The translations under genes and the position numbers were made by a program. DNA of 64,000 nt, from contig CACHNE010000007.1 of assembly GCA_902581145.1 (NCBI GenBank), positions 1 to 64,000 of the forward strand, given 5' to 3'. Shown here in pieces: positions 1 through 9,642 of the stretch; position 1 is the first letter of the stretch; the number at the start of each line of letters is the position of its first letter. The stretch comes from an uncultured Bacteroidota bacterium (GTDB lineage Bacteria; Bacteroidota; Bacteroidia; Flavobacteriales; Flavobacteriaceae). The notes beneath the pieces are model-generated. The model ran no database searches, was not told the origin of the DNA, and worked only from the letters and a program-made list of their open reading frames with translations.

Positions 1-622
1 TCTCCAAAGTATAGTGCCACCATTCTTTTGAATAATTTTTAAATCCATTGTTAGACATGGCTTCAAATAGAATTAATCTATTTGATTTTTGCTTTTCAGA
101 AATATCGTCGAAAAAAGTGTGTGATTCAACACCAAAATAATCAAAAATAGTACCCATATCTAGTACCTTATTGGTTGTTATTTCGACAAGAGATACATCT
201 ACTGTACTACCTCTTGTGTGACCAGATTTATATGCTATATAACCTAATTTAAATAATTCTGATTTTTTATTATTAGGATAATAAATTCTTTTATTAATAG
301 TATCATTGAAATTTAAAGACCATTTTACGAAAAAATTAACAGCTGACTGTGGTCTGTACGCATCATACAGGATTAACGAATATCCTAATTTATTTAAATC
401 ATCTTGTACATTAGATAAATTAATAGCAGCCTCTTTTGTTAGAATGGCTTTATTTGAATTATAACCTTCTACAAATTTACCAGTAAAGTTATTCTTTGAA
501 TAGTACTTTAAATCCACGATTATACTACTATCAATATCACTCAAATAAACAAATCCTTTTTCAAGGTTATTATTTAATATTGTATAATTAAATAATGCAA
601 TAAATATTAAAAATGTTCTCAT
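1..622 (-). CDS. D-alanyl-D-alanine dipeptidase, VanX/DdpX-like (partial)
   Basis: The gene starts with ATG at 622-620 and runs off the window start with no stop, leaving about 207 residues. It belongs to peptidase family M15D, Zn dipeptidases that split D-Ala-D-Ala. Visible motifs are YDAYRP (Arg90), SGHTRGSTVD with zinc ligands His135 and Asp142, and EWWHYT with catalytic Glu200 and zinc ligand His203. The H-x6-D and E-x2-H spacings match VanX. The N-terminus (MRTFLIFIALFNYTILN) is a hydrophobic signal-like segment, so the enzyme is probably exported and recycles cell-wall dipeptide rather than conferring vancomycin resistance; no vanA/vanH partner is seen. It is divergent from the DUF5916 gene. 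Confidence 0.85.
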   Translation of the reverse strand, partial: MRTFLIFIALFNYTILNNNLEKGFVYLSDIDSSIIVDLKYYSKNNFTGKFVEGYNSNKAILTKEAAINLSNVQDDLNKLGYSLILYDAYRPQSAVNFFVKWSLNFNDTINKRIYYPNNKKSELFKLGYIAYKSGHTRGSTVDVSLVEITTNKVLDMGTIFDYFGVESHTFFDDISEKQKSNRLILFEAMSNNGFKNYSKEWWHYTLE

Positions 623-664
623 TTAAAGTTTTGTTAAAGAGTGATTATGTATAAATTTATTACA

Positions 665-672
665 TATTTTTG
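665..672 (+). promoter_or_regulatory. Putative -7 element (TATTTTTG) for the DUF5916 gene
   Basis: TATTTTTG fits the Bacteroidetes -7 consensus TAnnTTTG and ends 14 bases before the TTG start at 687. No TTG lies at the expected -33 distance, so the call rests on one box. It agrees with the short-leader start chosen for the downstream gene. Confidence 0.35.
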
Positions 673-686
673 TCAAAAATAAAATC

Positions 687-2906
687 TTGAAAAAATTCCT
701 ATTTATTTTTCTTTTCTTAATCTCAATTTCACTGATATCTCAAAACCTAAAGAAAGAACTATTTGTAAAATATACCGAAAATGAAATTATTATTGATGGA
801 GTATTGAATGAGACAGATTGGGATTTAACTAAAGGGGTTAATGATTTTTATGAATATAGACCTAATTATAATAACAAACCAAAAAATCCGACAATCATTA
901 AAATTTTAAATGATGATAAGTTTTTATATGTAGGTATAAAAATTTTGGTTAATAAAAATGATCTACGGGCAGGTTCTTTAAAAAGAGATTTTGACGCAAC
1001 AGTTTCAGATTTTATTGCATTAGTATTTGATACATTTAATGATGCTACTAATGCATTTGTTGTTGGAAGCAACCATTTAGGAATTCAAAGGGATTTATTG
1101 TTGTTTAACGGAGGAGTACCTGTTGGGAAGTCTTATGATATGACTTGGAATATTAAATGGACTAGCAAATCATTTATCGCTGATGATTACTATACAACTG
1201 AATGGAAAATTCCTTTGTCATCATTTAGGTATAGAGAAGGTGAGAAAACTTGGAGGTTTGGCTCATACCAACGTGATAGTAAAAACACAGCGTGGAATAT
1301 GTGGCATAAAGTCCCTGAAGATCAGGACTTTTCTGATATGGCATTTCTAGGTGATATGATTTTTGAAAAACCTCTAAAAAAATCTAAATCCAAAAAAACA
1401 TTCATACCATACATAAATGGGATATCAACTAATGATTATGAAAATCAAAAAAAGTTAAATGATTTTGAGTTTGGTGGTGATGCAAAGTTTGTAATTGATA
1501 ATTCACTTACTCTAGACTTAACCATAAATCCTGATTTTTCTCAAGTCGAAGTAGATGATCAAATTACAAATTTGACAAGATTTGAAATTTCCCTTCCAGA
1601 AAAAAGACAATTTTTTATTGAGAATAGTGATTTATTTTCAAGTTTTGGGGACAGAGGAGACTCAAATCCGTTTTTTTCAAGGAGGATTGGAATTGCCAAG
1701 GACCTTGACGGGAACAACATTCAAAATAAAATTATTGCAGGTCTAAGATTAAGTGGTAAAATTAATAATGACTTCAGAATAGGTTTCATAAATATGTTGA
1801 CTGAAGAAGATCTAGAGAATAATATCGCATCCAATAATAACACAATTTTAGCCTTACAACATAAAGTTTTTAACAGGTCAAATATTAGTTTTCTATTTAT
1901 CAATAGAGAATCAATAAAAGATTATGATTTTGAATCTGAAAATCCATTCAATAGAGTTATTGGAATTGATTATAATTTAGCTTCCTCAGACAGTAAATGG
2001 GAAGGTAAATATTATTTTCATAAATCAATTACCCCAAATTTAGATGGTGACGACATTTCTGCAGGCTTTCGTACGAATTATAATTCAAGAAATATAAACT
2101 TAAAATTAGGAGCTTTATATATTGGAGATAATTTTAACTCGGATTTAGGTTATATAAAAAGAAAATCAATTTATAAAATTGACCCTAGAATTGGATATAC
2201 CTTTTGGCCTGAAAATAAAAAAATATTAAACCATCAAATTGAAGTTGCTCCCTTTATCACTTGGATGTCAAATTCAAACAATCAATTATCTGATTATTTT
2301 ATATTTACAAAATGGGATGTGGAATTCAAAAGCGGAATAAATTTTAATGTTTCACTAAGAAATCAATATACATACCTTTTTGATGAATTTGATCCAACTG
2401 GAATTAATAACGGCAACTCACTGCCAGCTAACTCTGAATATAAATATAACAACTATGAAATTGAATTTAGTAATTATTTTACATCGAATAAATTTAAATA
2501 TAGGGTTGAACAAAATTTTGGAGAATTTTATAATGGAAACAAAACATCATCTCAAATCAGCTTGGGTTACAGATTTGAGCCAATTTTTACAGGCTCAATT
2601 GAATTGAATTATGACAAAGTCTCACTTCCTGAAACATATAATAGCGCTGATATTTTTTTAATTGCTCCTAAGTTTGAATTTACATTTACAAAAGATTTAT
2701 ATTGGTCCTCATTAATTCAGTATAGTAACCAAACTGAAAACTTAAGTTTTAATTCTAGACTTCAATGGAGATTTGCTCCTTTATCAGATTTATTTTTGGT
2801 ATACAACGATAATTATTATACCGAAAATAGATATAACAGTATATTTATTCCGAGAGTAAGAAGTAGATCAATTAACCTAAAATTGACATATTGGATAGAT
2901 ATCTAG
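687..2906 (+). CDS. DUF5916 outer-membrane protein with CBM9-like N-terminal domain
   Basis: This 739-residue exported protein starts at TTG (687) and opens with a signal peptide (MKKFLFIFLFLISISLIS-Q). Residues about 25-225 look like the CBM9-type beta-sandwich of this family (IIIDGVLNETDW, then FLYVGIKI). The rest is the DUF5916 region, beginning with the conserved NPDFSQVEVDDQ and LPEKRQFFIEN blocks and continuing as alternating amphipathic strands to a C-terminal ...LKLTYWIDI, typical of an outer-membrane beta barrel. Length fits the family. Its substrate is unknown; the CBM9-like domain suggests carbohydrate or peptide contact, which is inference. Its stop overlaps the GTG start of the next lipoprotein gene, so the two are probably co-transcribed. 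Confidence 0.85.
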   Translation: MKKFLFIFLFLISISLISQNLKKELFVKYTENEIIIDGVLNETDWDLTKGVNDFYEYRPNYNNKPKNPTIIKILNDDKFLYVGIKILVNKNDLRAGSLKRDFDATVSDFIALVFDTFNDATNAFVVGSNHLGIQRDLLLFNGGVPVGKSYDMTWNIKWTSKSFIADDYYTTEWKIPLSSFRYREGEKTWRFGSYQRDSKNTAWNMWHKVPEDQDFSDMAFLGDMIFEKPLKKSKSKKTFIPYINGISTNDYENQKKLNDFEFGGDAKFVIDNSLTLDLTINPDFSQVEVDDQITNLTRFEISLPEKRQFFIENSDLFSSFGDRGDSNPFFSRRIGIAKDLDGNNIQNKIIAGLRLSGKINNDFRIGFINMLTEEDLENNIASNNNTILALQHKVFNRSNISFLFINRESIKDYDFESENPFNRVIGIDYNLASSDSKWEGKYYFHKSITPNLDGDDISAGFRTNYNSRNINLKLGALYIGDNFNSDLGYIKRKSIYKIDPRIGYTFWPENKKILNHQIEVAPFITWMSNSNNQLSDYFIFTKWDVEFKSGINFNVSLRNQYTYLFDEFDPTGINNGNSLPANSEYKYNNYEIEFSNYFTSNKFKYRVEQNFGEFYNGNKTSSQISLGYRFEPIFTGSIELNYDKVSLPETYNSADIFLIAPKFEFTFTKDLYWSSLIQYSNQTENLSFNSRLQWRFAPLSDLFLVYNDNYYTENRYNSIFIPRVRSRSINLKLTYWIDI

Positions 2907-3565
2907 TGAAATATAACATAATCATTTTTTTAATCATTTTAACTTCCTGCTCGTCAGAAAAGGAAAACCTTATAATTGAAGGAAAAATAAGTGGAGTTAA
3001 AAACTCAAAAATTTATCTATTATCCGTAGAAGAAGGAAAAATATTAGATTCTGTAAATATTACTGATGGCAAATTCAAATTACAAACATATATAGATGCT
3101 ACTAGAGAAATGAGTATCATCTTAGGCGATAAAAAATCTGAAAATAAATTTGATTTTATTTCGGAACCAACAAATATTTTATTTACTAGCTCAAAAGATA
3201 AATTTGTATTTAACGGAAAAATTCTAAATTCTAAATTATATTCTGATTACAAAAATTTAAAAAATCAAATAAATCGATTTGAAGAAAAAGATTTAGAGAT
3301 GCTGGCTGAACAAATTGAAATTTCTGTAAAAGGAGATCAATATAAATATGATTCCATAAACGACCAAAGAGTTAAGCTTAATCAAAGAAAAATATTATTC
3401 ATTGTGAATTATGCTATGAATAATGCTTCAAATCCAGTTTCTGCATTTATTTCATATAAATACCGAGAAAATATTAATAAAAAATATTTAGAAAAAATTT
3501 ATGAAAACCTGAGCGAAGAAATTAAAAATTCATTTTATGGAGACAAATTAAGATCTAGTTTCTAG
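2906..3565 (+). CDS. DUF4369-domain lipoprotein lacking the thioredoxin domain
   Basis: The preferred start is GTG at 2906, overlapping the previous stop by one base. It gives a clean lipoprotein signal (MKYNIIIFLIILTSC, lipobox LTSC) and 219 residues; the longer TTG start at 2891 would spoil the signal. Residues about 22-115 match DUF4369 (IIEGKISGVKNSKIYLLS ... GKILDSVNITDGKF). Many DUF4369 proteins continue into a TlpA/AhpC-type thioredoxin domain after a helical stretch ending in a SFYGKKL-like motif. Here the protein stops just after NSFYGDKLRSSF, so the redox domain is absent. It overlaps the convergent cupin gene by 11 bases. It is probably anchored in the periplasm or outer membrane; function unknown. 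Confidence 0.75.
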   Translation: MKYNIIIFLIILTSCSSEKENLIIEGKISGVKNSKIYLLSVEEGKILDSVNITDGKFKLQTYIDATREMSIILGDKKSENKFDFISEPTNILFTSSKDKFVFNGKILNSKLYSDYKNLKNQINRFEEKDLEMLAEQIEISVKGDQYKYDSINDQRVKLNQRKILFIVNYAMNNASNPVSAFISYKYRENINKKYLEKIYENLSEEIKNSFYGDKLRSSF

Positions 3566-4034
3566 AATAATCATCTTGCAATCTTATTATATCTTGTTCA
3601 TCAGATGGATTATTTAAGTCCGTATGAATCCATATCTCTGCAACTACTCCAAAATTAGATAATCCAACTAAGCGATGCCTTTCCTCTGTCTGAAATTTAA
3701 TAATATCACCCTCATTTAATATCTCCATTTCATTTTGATTATTGTCCATTGATCTAATAACACCGACGGAGTTTTTATATACTCTCCATATTTCTTTTCT
3801 TCTGTAATGAAATTGCCATGATAATCTGGAGTTGGGATTTACAATCAAAATTTTAGGGCTTAATCTACCTTCAATTTTCAAATTTTCTTTAGTAATAAAA
3901 GCATTGATAAAATCTTGTGACTGACACTCATCAACCAGTAAAAACCCTCCCCATGGTCTATTGAAATCATAGTCAATCACATTGAAACCAAGGCTCTCAA
4001 TTTCTTTTCTTATTTCTGTATAATATTTATTCAA
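3555..4034 (-). CDS. Cupin-domain protein, mannose-6-phosphate isomerase (type II)-like
   Basis: This 159-residue cytoplasmic protein resembles the C-terminal cupin of type II phosphomannose isomerases. The PRPWGG-like NRPWGGFL block, LIVNPNSRLSWQFHYRRKEIWRV (cupin motif 1 region) and a second metal-site region FQTEERHRLVGLSNFGVVAEIW are visible. The usual HxH of motif 1 is replaced by a QFHYRR arrangement, so catalysis is uncertain. It is the last gene of a minus-strand run and its ATG overlaps the stop of the PTPS/QueD gene by four bases (ATGA), implying translational coupling. Sugar-phosphate metabolism is likely; the exact substrate is not shown by the sequence. Confidence 0.7.
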   Translation of the reverse strand: MNKYYTEIRKEIESLGFNVIDYDFNRPWGGFLLVDECQSQDFINAFITKENLKIEGRLSPKILIVNPNSRLSWQFHYRRKEIWRVYKNSVGVIRSMDNNQNEMEILNEGDIIKFQTEERHRLVGLSNFGVVAEIWIHTDLNNPSDEQDIIRLQDDYSRN

Positions 4035-4441
4035 TTTCCAGAATATTCAACGAAATTTCGGGGAGTTTCATATAGTTTTACAGAAAGCTTTAGTGCTTTA
4101 TTAATCTTATTTCTTAAGATGTCATAAATATATATACATATATTTTCAGCCGATGGAATTACATTTGAGAAATAAGGGACATCTAAATTTAAGTTTTTAT
4201 GGTCTAGCCTCTCTTCTATCTCATTTTTTATAATATTCTTTAGCTCACTCATATCTATAACATAACCTGTATCGGGATTAATTTTTCCGGTTACGCTAAC
4301 AATTAGTTCATAATTATGACCATGATAGTTTGGATAATTACATTTTCCAAACACTTGACTATTTTTTTTCTCGGACCATTCTTTATTATGTAATCTATGC
4401 GCCGCATTAAAGTGGGCTTTTCTACTTACTGTAATTTCCAT
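4031..4441 (-). CDS. queD: 6-pyruvoyl-tetrahydropterin synthase / 6-carboxytetrahydropterin synthase (QueD) family
   Basis: The 136-residue protein has the family zinc site: His15 in HFNAAHRL, and His40 and His42 in NYHGHNYEL, plus Cys34 (FGKCN) at the catalytic position and the C-terminal ETPRNFVEY block that binds the pterin (conserved Glu). The family converts dihydroneopterin triphosphate either to 6-carboxytetrahydropterin (queuosine/deazapurine route) or to 6-pyruvoyltetrahydropterin. Bacterial context favours the QueD role, but no queC, queE or folE is in the window to confirm it. It overlaps idi upstream by 16 bases and the cupin gene downstream by 4, so it sits inside a tight operon. 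Confidence 0.85.
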   Translation of the reverse strand: MEITVSRKAHFNAAHRLHNKEWSEKKNSQVFGKCNYPNYHGHNYELIVSVTGKINPDTGYVIDMSELKNIIKNEIEERLDHKNLNLDVPYFSNVIPSAENICIYIYDILRNKINKALKLSVKLYETPRNFVEYSGN

Positions 4442-4956
4442 TTTTTTAAACTTTGTGAGTATTTATCTAAAATAATTCTAAACCAAGCTGTATAACTTTC
4501 AGGGTTTTTTCTAATATCAATGATTAATTCGTCAATATCAATCCATTGCCATTCATCTACTTCATATTTGTCGGGGACAGGATTGCCATCGAAAACTCCT
4601 AATAAAATATGATCTTTTTCATGTTCGATTAGGCCATTTGAGAACTCAACCTTATAGATAAAGGAGTCAAAATTGTAAAGGTCTGTAACAAAACCCATCT
4701 CCTCTTTTAGCCGTCTTTTCCCTGCACTAATATTATCCTCTCCTTCCCTCTGATGACTACAGCAAGTATTAGACCAAAGATTAGGGGTATGGTATTTAGT
4801 TGAAGCCCTTTTTTGAAGTAATATTCTTCCTCTACTATCAAAAATAATAACAGAAAAAGCTCTGTGAAGTAATCCTTTCAGATGAGCTTCCATTTTTGGC
4901 ATTAATCCTACCTGATTATCAAATTTGTCAACTAAAACAACTTTTTCCTCCTGCAT
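4426..4956 (-). CDS. idi: Isopentenyl-diphosphate delta-isomerase, type 1
   Basis: This 176-residue Nudix-fold enzyme interconverts IPP and DMAPP. Diagnostic features are LWSNTCCSHQREGE with the catalytic Cys, the Nudix-like helix RRLKEEMGF, GLIEHEKDHILLG containing the metal-site glutamates, and EVDEWQWIDIDEL near the C-terminus. Length matches the family (about 170-180). It feeds isoprenoid and carotenoid synthesis, relevant here because the same window carries proteorhodopsin and a beta-carotene cleavage gene; no crt genes lie beside it. It sits downstream of rpoC and DUF3467 and overlaps the QueD-like gene. Confidence 0.95.
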   Translation of the reverse strand: MQEEKVVLVDKFDNQVGLMPKMEAHLKGLLHRAFSVIIFDSRGRILLQKRASTKYHTPNLWSNTCCSHQREGEDNISAGKRRLKEEMGFVTDLYNFDSFIYKVEFSNGLIEHEKDHILLGVFDGNPVPDKYEVDEWQWIDIDELIIDIRKNPESYTAWFRIILDKYSQSLKKWKLQ

Positions 4957-4996
4957 ATATCAAAAGTAAAAAGGTAAATTCAATAAACCTAATAAA

Positions 4997-5311
4997 TTAA
5001 GCTTTGCCTGTTGGACCAAAATTTAATTGAAATTTTGGGTTATCATAGTCTTTGATGGATCCAAAATTATCCTCAAATCTACTAATATTATCGTTTAAGG
5101 CCTTAGCTAATTTTTTTGCGTGCTGAGGTGTTATAATAATTCTTGACTTTACTTTATTTTTTGGAGATCCTGGCATTATAGAAACAAAATCTATTACAAA
5201 CTCAGAAACCGAATGATTAATAATAGCCAAATTTGAATAAGTTCCTTCAGCGACTTTTTCATCAAGCTCAATATTAATCTTACCCTTTGAATCTTTATTT
5301 TTTTCCATCAA
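4997..5311 (-). CDS. DUF3467 family protein
   Basis: A 104-residue soluble protein matching DUF3467, a short family often found directly after rpoC in Bacteroidetes. Conserved stretches are NIELDEKVAEGTYSNLAIIN, FVIDFVSIMPGSPKNKVKSR and ITPQHAKKLAKALNDNI. There is no signal peptide or membrane segment. The start lies 4 bases after the rpoC stop, so it is translated from the rpoBC transcript. Its function is unknown; location in the RNA polymerase operon suggests, without proving, a role tied to transcription or growth. Confidence 0.85.
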   Translation of the reverse strand: MMEKNKDSKGKINIELDEKVAEGTYSNLAIINHSVSEFVIDFVSIMPGSPKNKVKSRIIITPQHAKKLAKALNDNISRFEDNFGSIKDYDNPKFQLNFGPTGKA

Positions 5312-5315
5312 AAAA

Positions 5316-8300
5316 TTAATTAGTATTCATTTCCTGATCAGGCATAGAAGTATCCATCAGTTCATCATAGCTTTCCTTTGAACCAACCAGAATATCATCA
5401 TACCTCCTAAGTCCAGTACCAGCAGGAATTTTATGTCCGACAATTACATTTTCTTTTAAACCATCAAGATAGTCAACTCTTGCATTTACAGCAGATTCAT
5501 TAAGAACCTTAGTTGTTTCCTGGAATGAAGCAGCAGAAATAAATGATTTAGTTTGTAAGGAGGCTTTTGTAATTCCCTGTAAAATTGGAGTCGCTGTGGC
5601 TGGTCTAGCATCTCTAGCAACAACCAAATTCTTATCCTCTCTTTTTAAGATTGAATTTTCATCTCTGAAATCTCTAGAAGAAATTATTTGACCAACCTTA
5701 AATGTTTCTGAATTGCCTGCATCTTCAACTATTTTCTTTCCGTATATACTGTCATTCTCATCAATAAAATCTGATTTGTGAACTAACTGATCTTGTAGGA
5801 AAATAGTATCTCCTGAATCTTGAATTTTGACTTTTCTCATCATTTGTCTAACAACAACTTCAAAGTGCTTATCATTTATTTTCACACCTTGTAACCTGTA
5901 TACTTCTTGCACCTCATTAACCAAATATTGCTGTACAGCAGAAGGACCTTTAATATTTAATATATCGTTAGGAGTTATTGAACCTTCAGACATTGGAGTT
6001 CCAGCCTTTACAAAATCATTTTCTTGTACCAATATTTGATTTGAAAGTTTTATTAGATATTTTCTTACCTCACCAGTTTTAGCTTCAATTATAATTTCCC
6101 TATTACCTCTTTTGATTTTTCCAAAAGAGACCACACCATCAATCTCACTTACAATTGCTGGATTAGATGGATTTCTAGCTTCAAATAATTCGGTAACTCT
6201 AGGTAATCCACCAGTAATATCACCTGTTTTTGCTGACTTTCTTGGAATTTTAACTAATATTTTTCCTAAGTCAATTTTATCACCATCATTCACAACTAGA
6301 TGTGCACCTACAGGAAGGTTATATGATCTTATAATTTCATTTTTAGAATTTTTAACATGTAATGTAGGGATTAGCTTTTTATTTCTAGATTCAATAATTA
6401 CTTTTTCTTGAAAACCAGTTTGCTCGTCGATTTCAACTTCATAAGTGAGTCCTTGTTCAATGTTTTCATAACTAATTTTTCCAGCGTAATCTGAAATAAT
6501 AACACCATTATATGGGTCCCATTCACAAACAAGCGTTCCTTTTTTGATCTTTTTCTTATTTTTCACATAGAGAAAAGATCCATAAGGAATGTTGTTATTA
6601 CTTAAAGTTAATCCTGTATTAGGATCAGAAATTTTGATTTCAGAAGTTCTAGAAATTACAATCTCAACCTCTTCACCTTCATTATTTTTACCTTTAACAG
6701 TCTTTAAATCTTCGATTTCAATATTACCGTCAAATTTAGAAATAACGCTATTTTCTTCAGAAATGTTACCTGCAATACCACCCACGTGGAAGGTTCTAAG
6801 TGTTAACTGTGTACCAGGCTCTCCAATAGATTGAGCGGCAACTACTCCGACTGCTTCCCCCATTTGAACATCTTTTCCTGTTGCAAGATTTCTTCCATAA
6901 CATTTTGCACATATTCCTCTCTTAGATTCACATGTTAAAGCAGACCTAACCTCTAAAGTTTCAACTGATGAGTTCTCAATTTTATCAGCAATCAACTCGT
7001 TGATTAGTTCCCCTGATTTTACAAGTAATTCAGCAGTTATAGGGTCATATACATCTTGTAGTGATGTTCTACCAACTATTCTATCTCCAAGTTTCTCAAC
7101 AACTTCTTCGTTTTTCTTTAAAGCCGAGACATTAATTCCTCTTAAAGTTCCACAATCATCCTCGGTTATAATAACATCTTGAGAAACATCGACCAATCTT
7201 CTTGTTAAATAACCAGCATCAGCAGTTTTTAATGCTGTATCTGCTAAACCTTTTCTAGCTCCGTGAGTTGATATAAAATATTCTAAAATTGAAAGACCTT
7301 CTTTAAAATTCGAAAGAATAGGATTCTCGATAATTTCACCACCTCCAGCAGTAGATTTTTTTGGTTTTGCCATTAGACCTCTCATTCCAGTAAGCTGTCT
7401 AATTTGTTCTTTTGAACCTCTTGCACCAGAATCTAACATCATATATACAGAATTGAATCCTTGTTGATCTTCCCTAATTCTTTTCATTGATAATTCTGTC
7501 AATTCTGCGTTAGTGGAAGTCCAAATATCAATCACCTGATTGTATCTTTCATTGTTAGTAATTAGACCCATATTATAATTTGACCTGATAGCATCTACCT
7601 GCTTATTTGCAGAGTTTATCATTTCAAATTTCTCATTAGGAATAATTATATCTCCAAGACTAAATGATAAGCCTCCTTGGAAAGCAAACTTATAACCTAG
7701 GGTTTTTATTTCATCAAGAAATTCAGCTGTCTCAGGAACACTAGTAATCTTTAAAATATCTCCAATTATATCTCTTAAAGATTTTTTTGTAAGTACCTCA
7801 TTTATAAAACCAGCTCTTTCTGGAACTTTTTCATTAAATAAAACTCTACCAACAGTTGTATCAATTATTTTATCGACTAATTCATTATTAGAATCTAAAT
7901 CTTTTGTTTTTACCTTGATGGTTGCGTTTAAATCGACTTTATTTTCATTATATGCAATTAGGACCTCTTCAGGAGAGTAGAAAGTAAGGCCTTCACCAAT
8001 TACTTTAACATCATCAGTTGATAATTTTTGTTTAGTCATATAATATAGACCAAGTACCATATCCTGAGAAGGAACAGTAATAGGTGATCCATTTGCAGGG
8101 TTTAAAATATTATGTGAAGCTAACATAAGAAGTTGAGCCTCCAATATAGCTTCTGGACCAAGTGGTAAATGAACTGCCATCTGATCACCATCAAAATCTG
8201 CATTAAATGCAGTACATACCAGAGGATGTAGTTGTATCGCTTTACCCTCAATTAATTTTGGCTGAAATGCTTGAATTCCTAATCTGTGAAGTGTAGGTGC

Positions 8301-9623
8301 TCTGTTTAATAAAACAGGATGACCTCTTAAAACATTTTCTAAAATATCCCAAACTACAGGATCTCTTCTGTCAATGATTTTTCTTGCAGATTTAACAGTT
8401 TTAACAATCCCTCTTTCCATCAATTTTCTGATGATAAAAGGCTTGTATAATTCAGCTGCCATATTTTTTGGAAGACCACATTCAAATAGCTTTAAATTAG
8501 GACCTACAACGATAACAGATCTTGCTGAATAGTCAACTCTTTTTCCTAATAAATTTTGTCTAAACCTACCCTGCTTACCTTTAAGAGAATCTGACAGTGA
8601 TTTTAAGGGTCTGTTAGACTCTGTTTTTACAGCAGACGACTTTCTTGTGTTGTCGAATAAAGAATCAACTGATTCTTGTAACATCCTTTTTTCATTTCTT
8701 AAAATAACTTCAGGTGCTTTGATTTCAATTAGCCTCTTAAGCCTATTGTTTCTGATAATAACTCTTCTGTACAGATCATTTAAATCTGATGTCGCAAATC
8801 TACCACCATCAAGTGGAACTAAAGGCCTTAATTCTGGTGGAATTACCGGTATAGCCTTCATAATCATCCATTCAGGTAAATTTTCTCGATTTAAGTTACC
8901 TTCTCTAAATGACTCGACAACTTGTAATCTTTTCAAAGCTTCAGTTTTACGTTGTTTTGAAGTTTCATTATTGGCTTTATCTCTAAGTTCATAAGAGAGT
9001 CCATCTAAGTCAATTCTAGATAATAGCTCAATTAGACATTCAGCACCCATTTTAGCGATAAATTTTTCAGGATCACTGTCATCTAAATACATGTTTTCTG
9101 AAGGCAAAGAGTCTAAAACATTTAAATACTCCTCTTCTGTAAGGAAATCCATTTTGTTTAATGGTTCTCCTTCAATATTTTTAGCACTACCTGGTTGGAT
9201 TACTACGTATCTTTCATAGTAGATAATCATATCAAGTTTTTTGGAAGGAAGACCTAAAAGATATCCTATCTTGTTCGGTAATGATCTGAAGTACCATATG
9301 TGCGCAACAGGAACAACTAAATTAATATGTCCTATTCTGTCCCTTCTGACCTTTTTTTCGGTTACTTCAACCCCACATCTATCACAAACAATCCCTTTGT
9401 ATCTTATTCTCTTGTATTTACCACATGCACACTCATAATCTCTAACAGGTCCAAAAATTCTTTCACAGAATAAACCATCCCTTTCAGGCTTATGAGTTCT
9501 GTAATTAATAGTTTCAGGTTTTAATACCTCTCCTCTCGAAGCAGATAATATAGATTCCGGAGAACCCAAACCAATAGAGATTTTATTAAATTTAATTGCA
9601 GTATTATCTTTTTTTCTACGCAT
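5316..9623 (-). CDS. rpoC: DNA-directed RNA polymerase subunit beta'
   Basis: The full-length 1435-residue beta' subunit is present. Landmarks are the N-terminal zinc ribbon ([18 protein letters not shown], residues about 66-85), the active-site loop NADFDGDQM (about residue 475) whose three Asp residues hold the catalytic Mg2+, the bridge-helix/trigger-loop region, and the second zinc site [13 protein letters not shown]. It forms the core enzyme with the rpoB product, encoded 19 bases upstream on the same strand. Length is typical of Bacteroidetes beta', which lacks the long lineage insertions of gamma-proteobacteria. Its 3' end leads directly into DUF3467 and idi. Confidence 0.98.
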   Translation of the reverse strand: MRRKKDNTAIKFNKISIGLGSPESILSASRGEVLKPETINYRTHKPERDGLFCERIFGPVRDYECACGKYKRIRYKGIVCDRCGVEVTEKKVRRDRIGHINLVVPVAHIWYFRSLPNKIGYLLGLPSKKLDMIIYYERYVVIQPGSAKNIEGEPLNKMDFLTEEEYLNVLDSLPSENMYLDDSDPEKFIAKMGAECLIELLSRIDLDGLSYELRDKANNETSKQRKTEALKRLQVVESFREGNLNRENLPEWMIMKAIPVIPPELRPLVPLDGGRFATSDLNDLYRRVIIRNNRLKRLIEIKAPEVILRNEKRMLQESVDSLFDNTRKSSAVKTESNRPLKSLSDSLKGKQGRFRQNLLGKRVDYSARSVIVVGPNLKLFECGLPKNMAAELYKPFIIRKLMERGIVKTVKSARKIIDRRDPVVWDILENVLRGHPVLLNRAPTLHRLGIQAFQPKLIEGKAIQLHPLVCTAFNADFDGDQMAVHLPLGPEAILEAQLLMLASHNILNPANGSPITVPSQDMVLGLYYMTKQKLSTDDVKVIGEGLTFYSPEEVLIAYNENKVDLNATIKVKTKDLDSNNELVDKIIDTTVGRVLFNEKVPERAGFINEVLTKKSLRDIIGDILKITSVPETAEFLDEIKTLGYKFAFQGGLSFSLGDIIIPNEKFEMINSANKQVDAIRSNYNMGLITNNERYNQVIDIWTSTNAELTELSMKRIREDQQGFNSVYMMLDSGARGSKEQIRQLTGMRGLMAKPKKSTAGGGEIIENPILSNFKEGLSILEYFISTHGARKGLADTALKTADAGYLTRRLVDVSQDVIITEDDCGTLRGINVSALKKNEEVVEKLGDRIVGRTSLQDVYDPITAELLVKSGELINELIADKIENSSVETLEVRSALTCESKRGICAKCYGRNLATGKDVQMGEAVGVVAAQSIGEPGTQLTLRTFHVGGIAGNISEENSVISKFDGNIEIEDLKTVKGKNNEGEEVEIVISRTSEIKISDPNTGLTLSNNNIPYGSFLYVKNKKKIKKGTLVCEWDPYNGVIISDYAGKISYENIEQGLTYEVEIDEQTGFQEKVIIESRNKKLIPTLHVKNSKNEIIRSYNLPVGAHLVVNDGDKIDLGKILVKIPRKSAKTGDITGGLPRVTELFEARNPSNPAIVSEIDGVVSFGKIKRGNREIIIEAKTGEVRKYLIKLSNQILVQENDFVKAGTPMSEGSITPNDILNIKGPSAVQQYLVNEVQEVYRLQGVKINDKHFEVVVRQMMRKVKIQDSGDTIFLQDQLVHKSDFIDENDSIYGKKIVEDAGNSETFKVGQIISSRDFRDENSILKREDKNLVVARDARPATATPILQGITKASLQTKSFISAASFQETTKVLNESAVNARVDYLDGLKENVIVGHKIPAGTGLRRYDDILVGSKESYDELMDTSMPDQEMNTN

Positions 9624-9642
9624 AATTCGTGTGTAAAATTTA

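Noticed and set aside
5827-9438. Several plus-strand frames of 60-115 codons opposite rpoC
   Set aside because: They lie wholly inside a conserved gene, have biased composition and no recognisable motif.
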